Source: Thermoguttaceae bacterium
GTDB lineage: Bacteria; Planctomycetota; Planctomycetia; Pirellulales; Thermoguttaceae
Reading direction: 5' to 3'
Assembly (NCBI GenBank): GCA_024653385.1
Contig: JANLFZ010000403.1
Location: forward strand, 438 to 5,778
Length of the DNA stretch: 5,341 bases
Shown: positions 5,240-5,341 of the stretch, one piece after another
Position numbering within the stretch: the first letter of the stretch is position 1
How the letters are laid out: each line of letters starts with the position of its first letter
The notes under the pieces: generated by a model
The model's database searches: none
The model's input: the letters and a program-made list of their open reading frames with translations, nothing else
Told to the model about the DNA's origin: nothing
Position numbers and translations under genes: made by a program

Positions 5240-5341
5240 GTTCTGATACTCCGGCCGCTCAGAGGCCGTTGAAACTTGGTGGGCAGGCAGGGTATGTACT
5301 GGAGGGGAAACGGATTCTGATACTCCGGCCGCTCAGAGGCC
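5240..5341 (+). CRISPR. Leader end of a CRISPR array, cut by the window edge
   Basis: One complete repeat (5240-5275, 36 bases), one 38-base spacer (5276-5313) and 28 bases of a second repeat (5314-5341) are visible; the period is 74 bases. The two repeats are identical over all comparable positions except the first (G in copy 1, A in copy 2), so the true repeat may be 35 bases. Inside it CGGCC (5252-5256) and GGCCG (5264-5268) form a five-bp stem with a seven-base loop, and the 3' end is GTTGAAAC. The stem and the tail suggest processing by a Cas6-type enzyme, but no cas6 is visible here. The array continues beyond the window. Confidence 0.93.

Noticed and set aside
5121..5246. ATG 5121 small frame in the leader
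   Set aside because: AAGGAG ends directly at the ATG, too close for initiation, and the 41-codon product resembles nothing known.

Overview
The window looks like a GC-rich bacterial chromosome segment carrying a CRISPR adaptation locus of the reverse-transcriptase type, next to a divergent three-gene operon of unfamiliar composition. Two strong sigma-54 (-24/-12) promoter matches imply that the host has RpoN. I cannot name the taxon. A GC-rich member of the Verrucomicrobiota, Planctomycetota or Acidobacteriota would fit, but that is inference only. The plus strand looks C-rich throughout: plus-strand genes favour C-ending codons and minus-strand genes favour G-ending codons, as strand-biased replication would produce.

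Left half, minus strand, read right to left: a 98-residue unrecognised small protein (1884-1588), a von Willebrand factor A (vWA) protein whose MIDAS motifs occur in permuted order (1500-784), and a NYN/PIN-like predicted nuclease (730-74). All three starts have good Shine-Dalgarno sequences and the gaps are 87 and 53 bases, so they look like one operon. Upstream lies a perfect sigma-54 core promoter (TGGCACG-N4-TTGCA) about 33 bases before the first start codon.

Middle, 1885-2378: a 494-base intergenic region with two divergent sigma-54 promoters, one facing each operon. It also holds an 8-bp inverted repeat 70-94 bases upstream of the predicted cas start site, where an enhancer-binding protein would bind, a 12-bp palindrome over the left start site, and two 8-bp tandem duplications.

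Right half, plus strand: a short cas2 (55 codons, normal N-terminus, missing middle), a group II intron-like reverse transcriptase interrupted in frame by one TAG, cas1 with all catalytic residues, a 167-base leader with a sigma-70-like promoter ending just before the first repeat, and the start of a CRISPR array (one repeat, one 38-base spacer, and part of a second repeat at the window edge). No cas6 and no interference genes are visible.

Working model (inference): an activator that works with sigma-54 switches on both the RT-Cas1-Cas2 adaptation genes and the vWA/NYN operon, linking spacer capture, possibly from RNA, to an RNA-processing or RNA-stress accessory module. The TAG in the RT and the short Cas2 leave open whether the adaptation module is still active, uses recoding, or is decaying.
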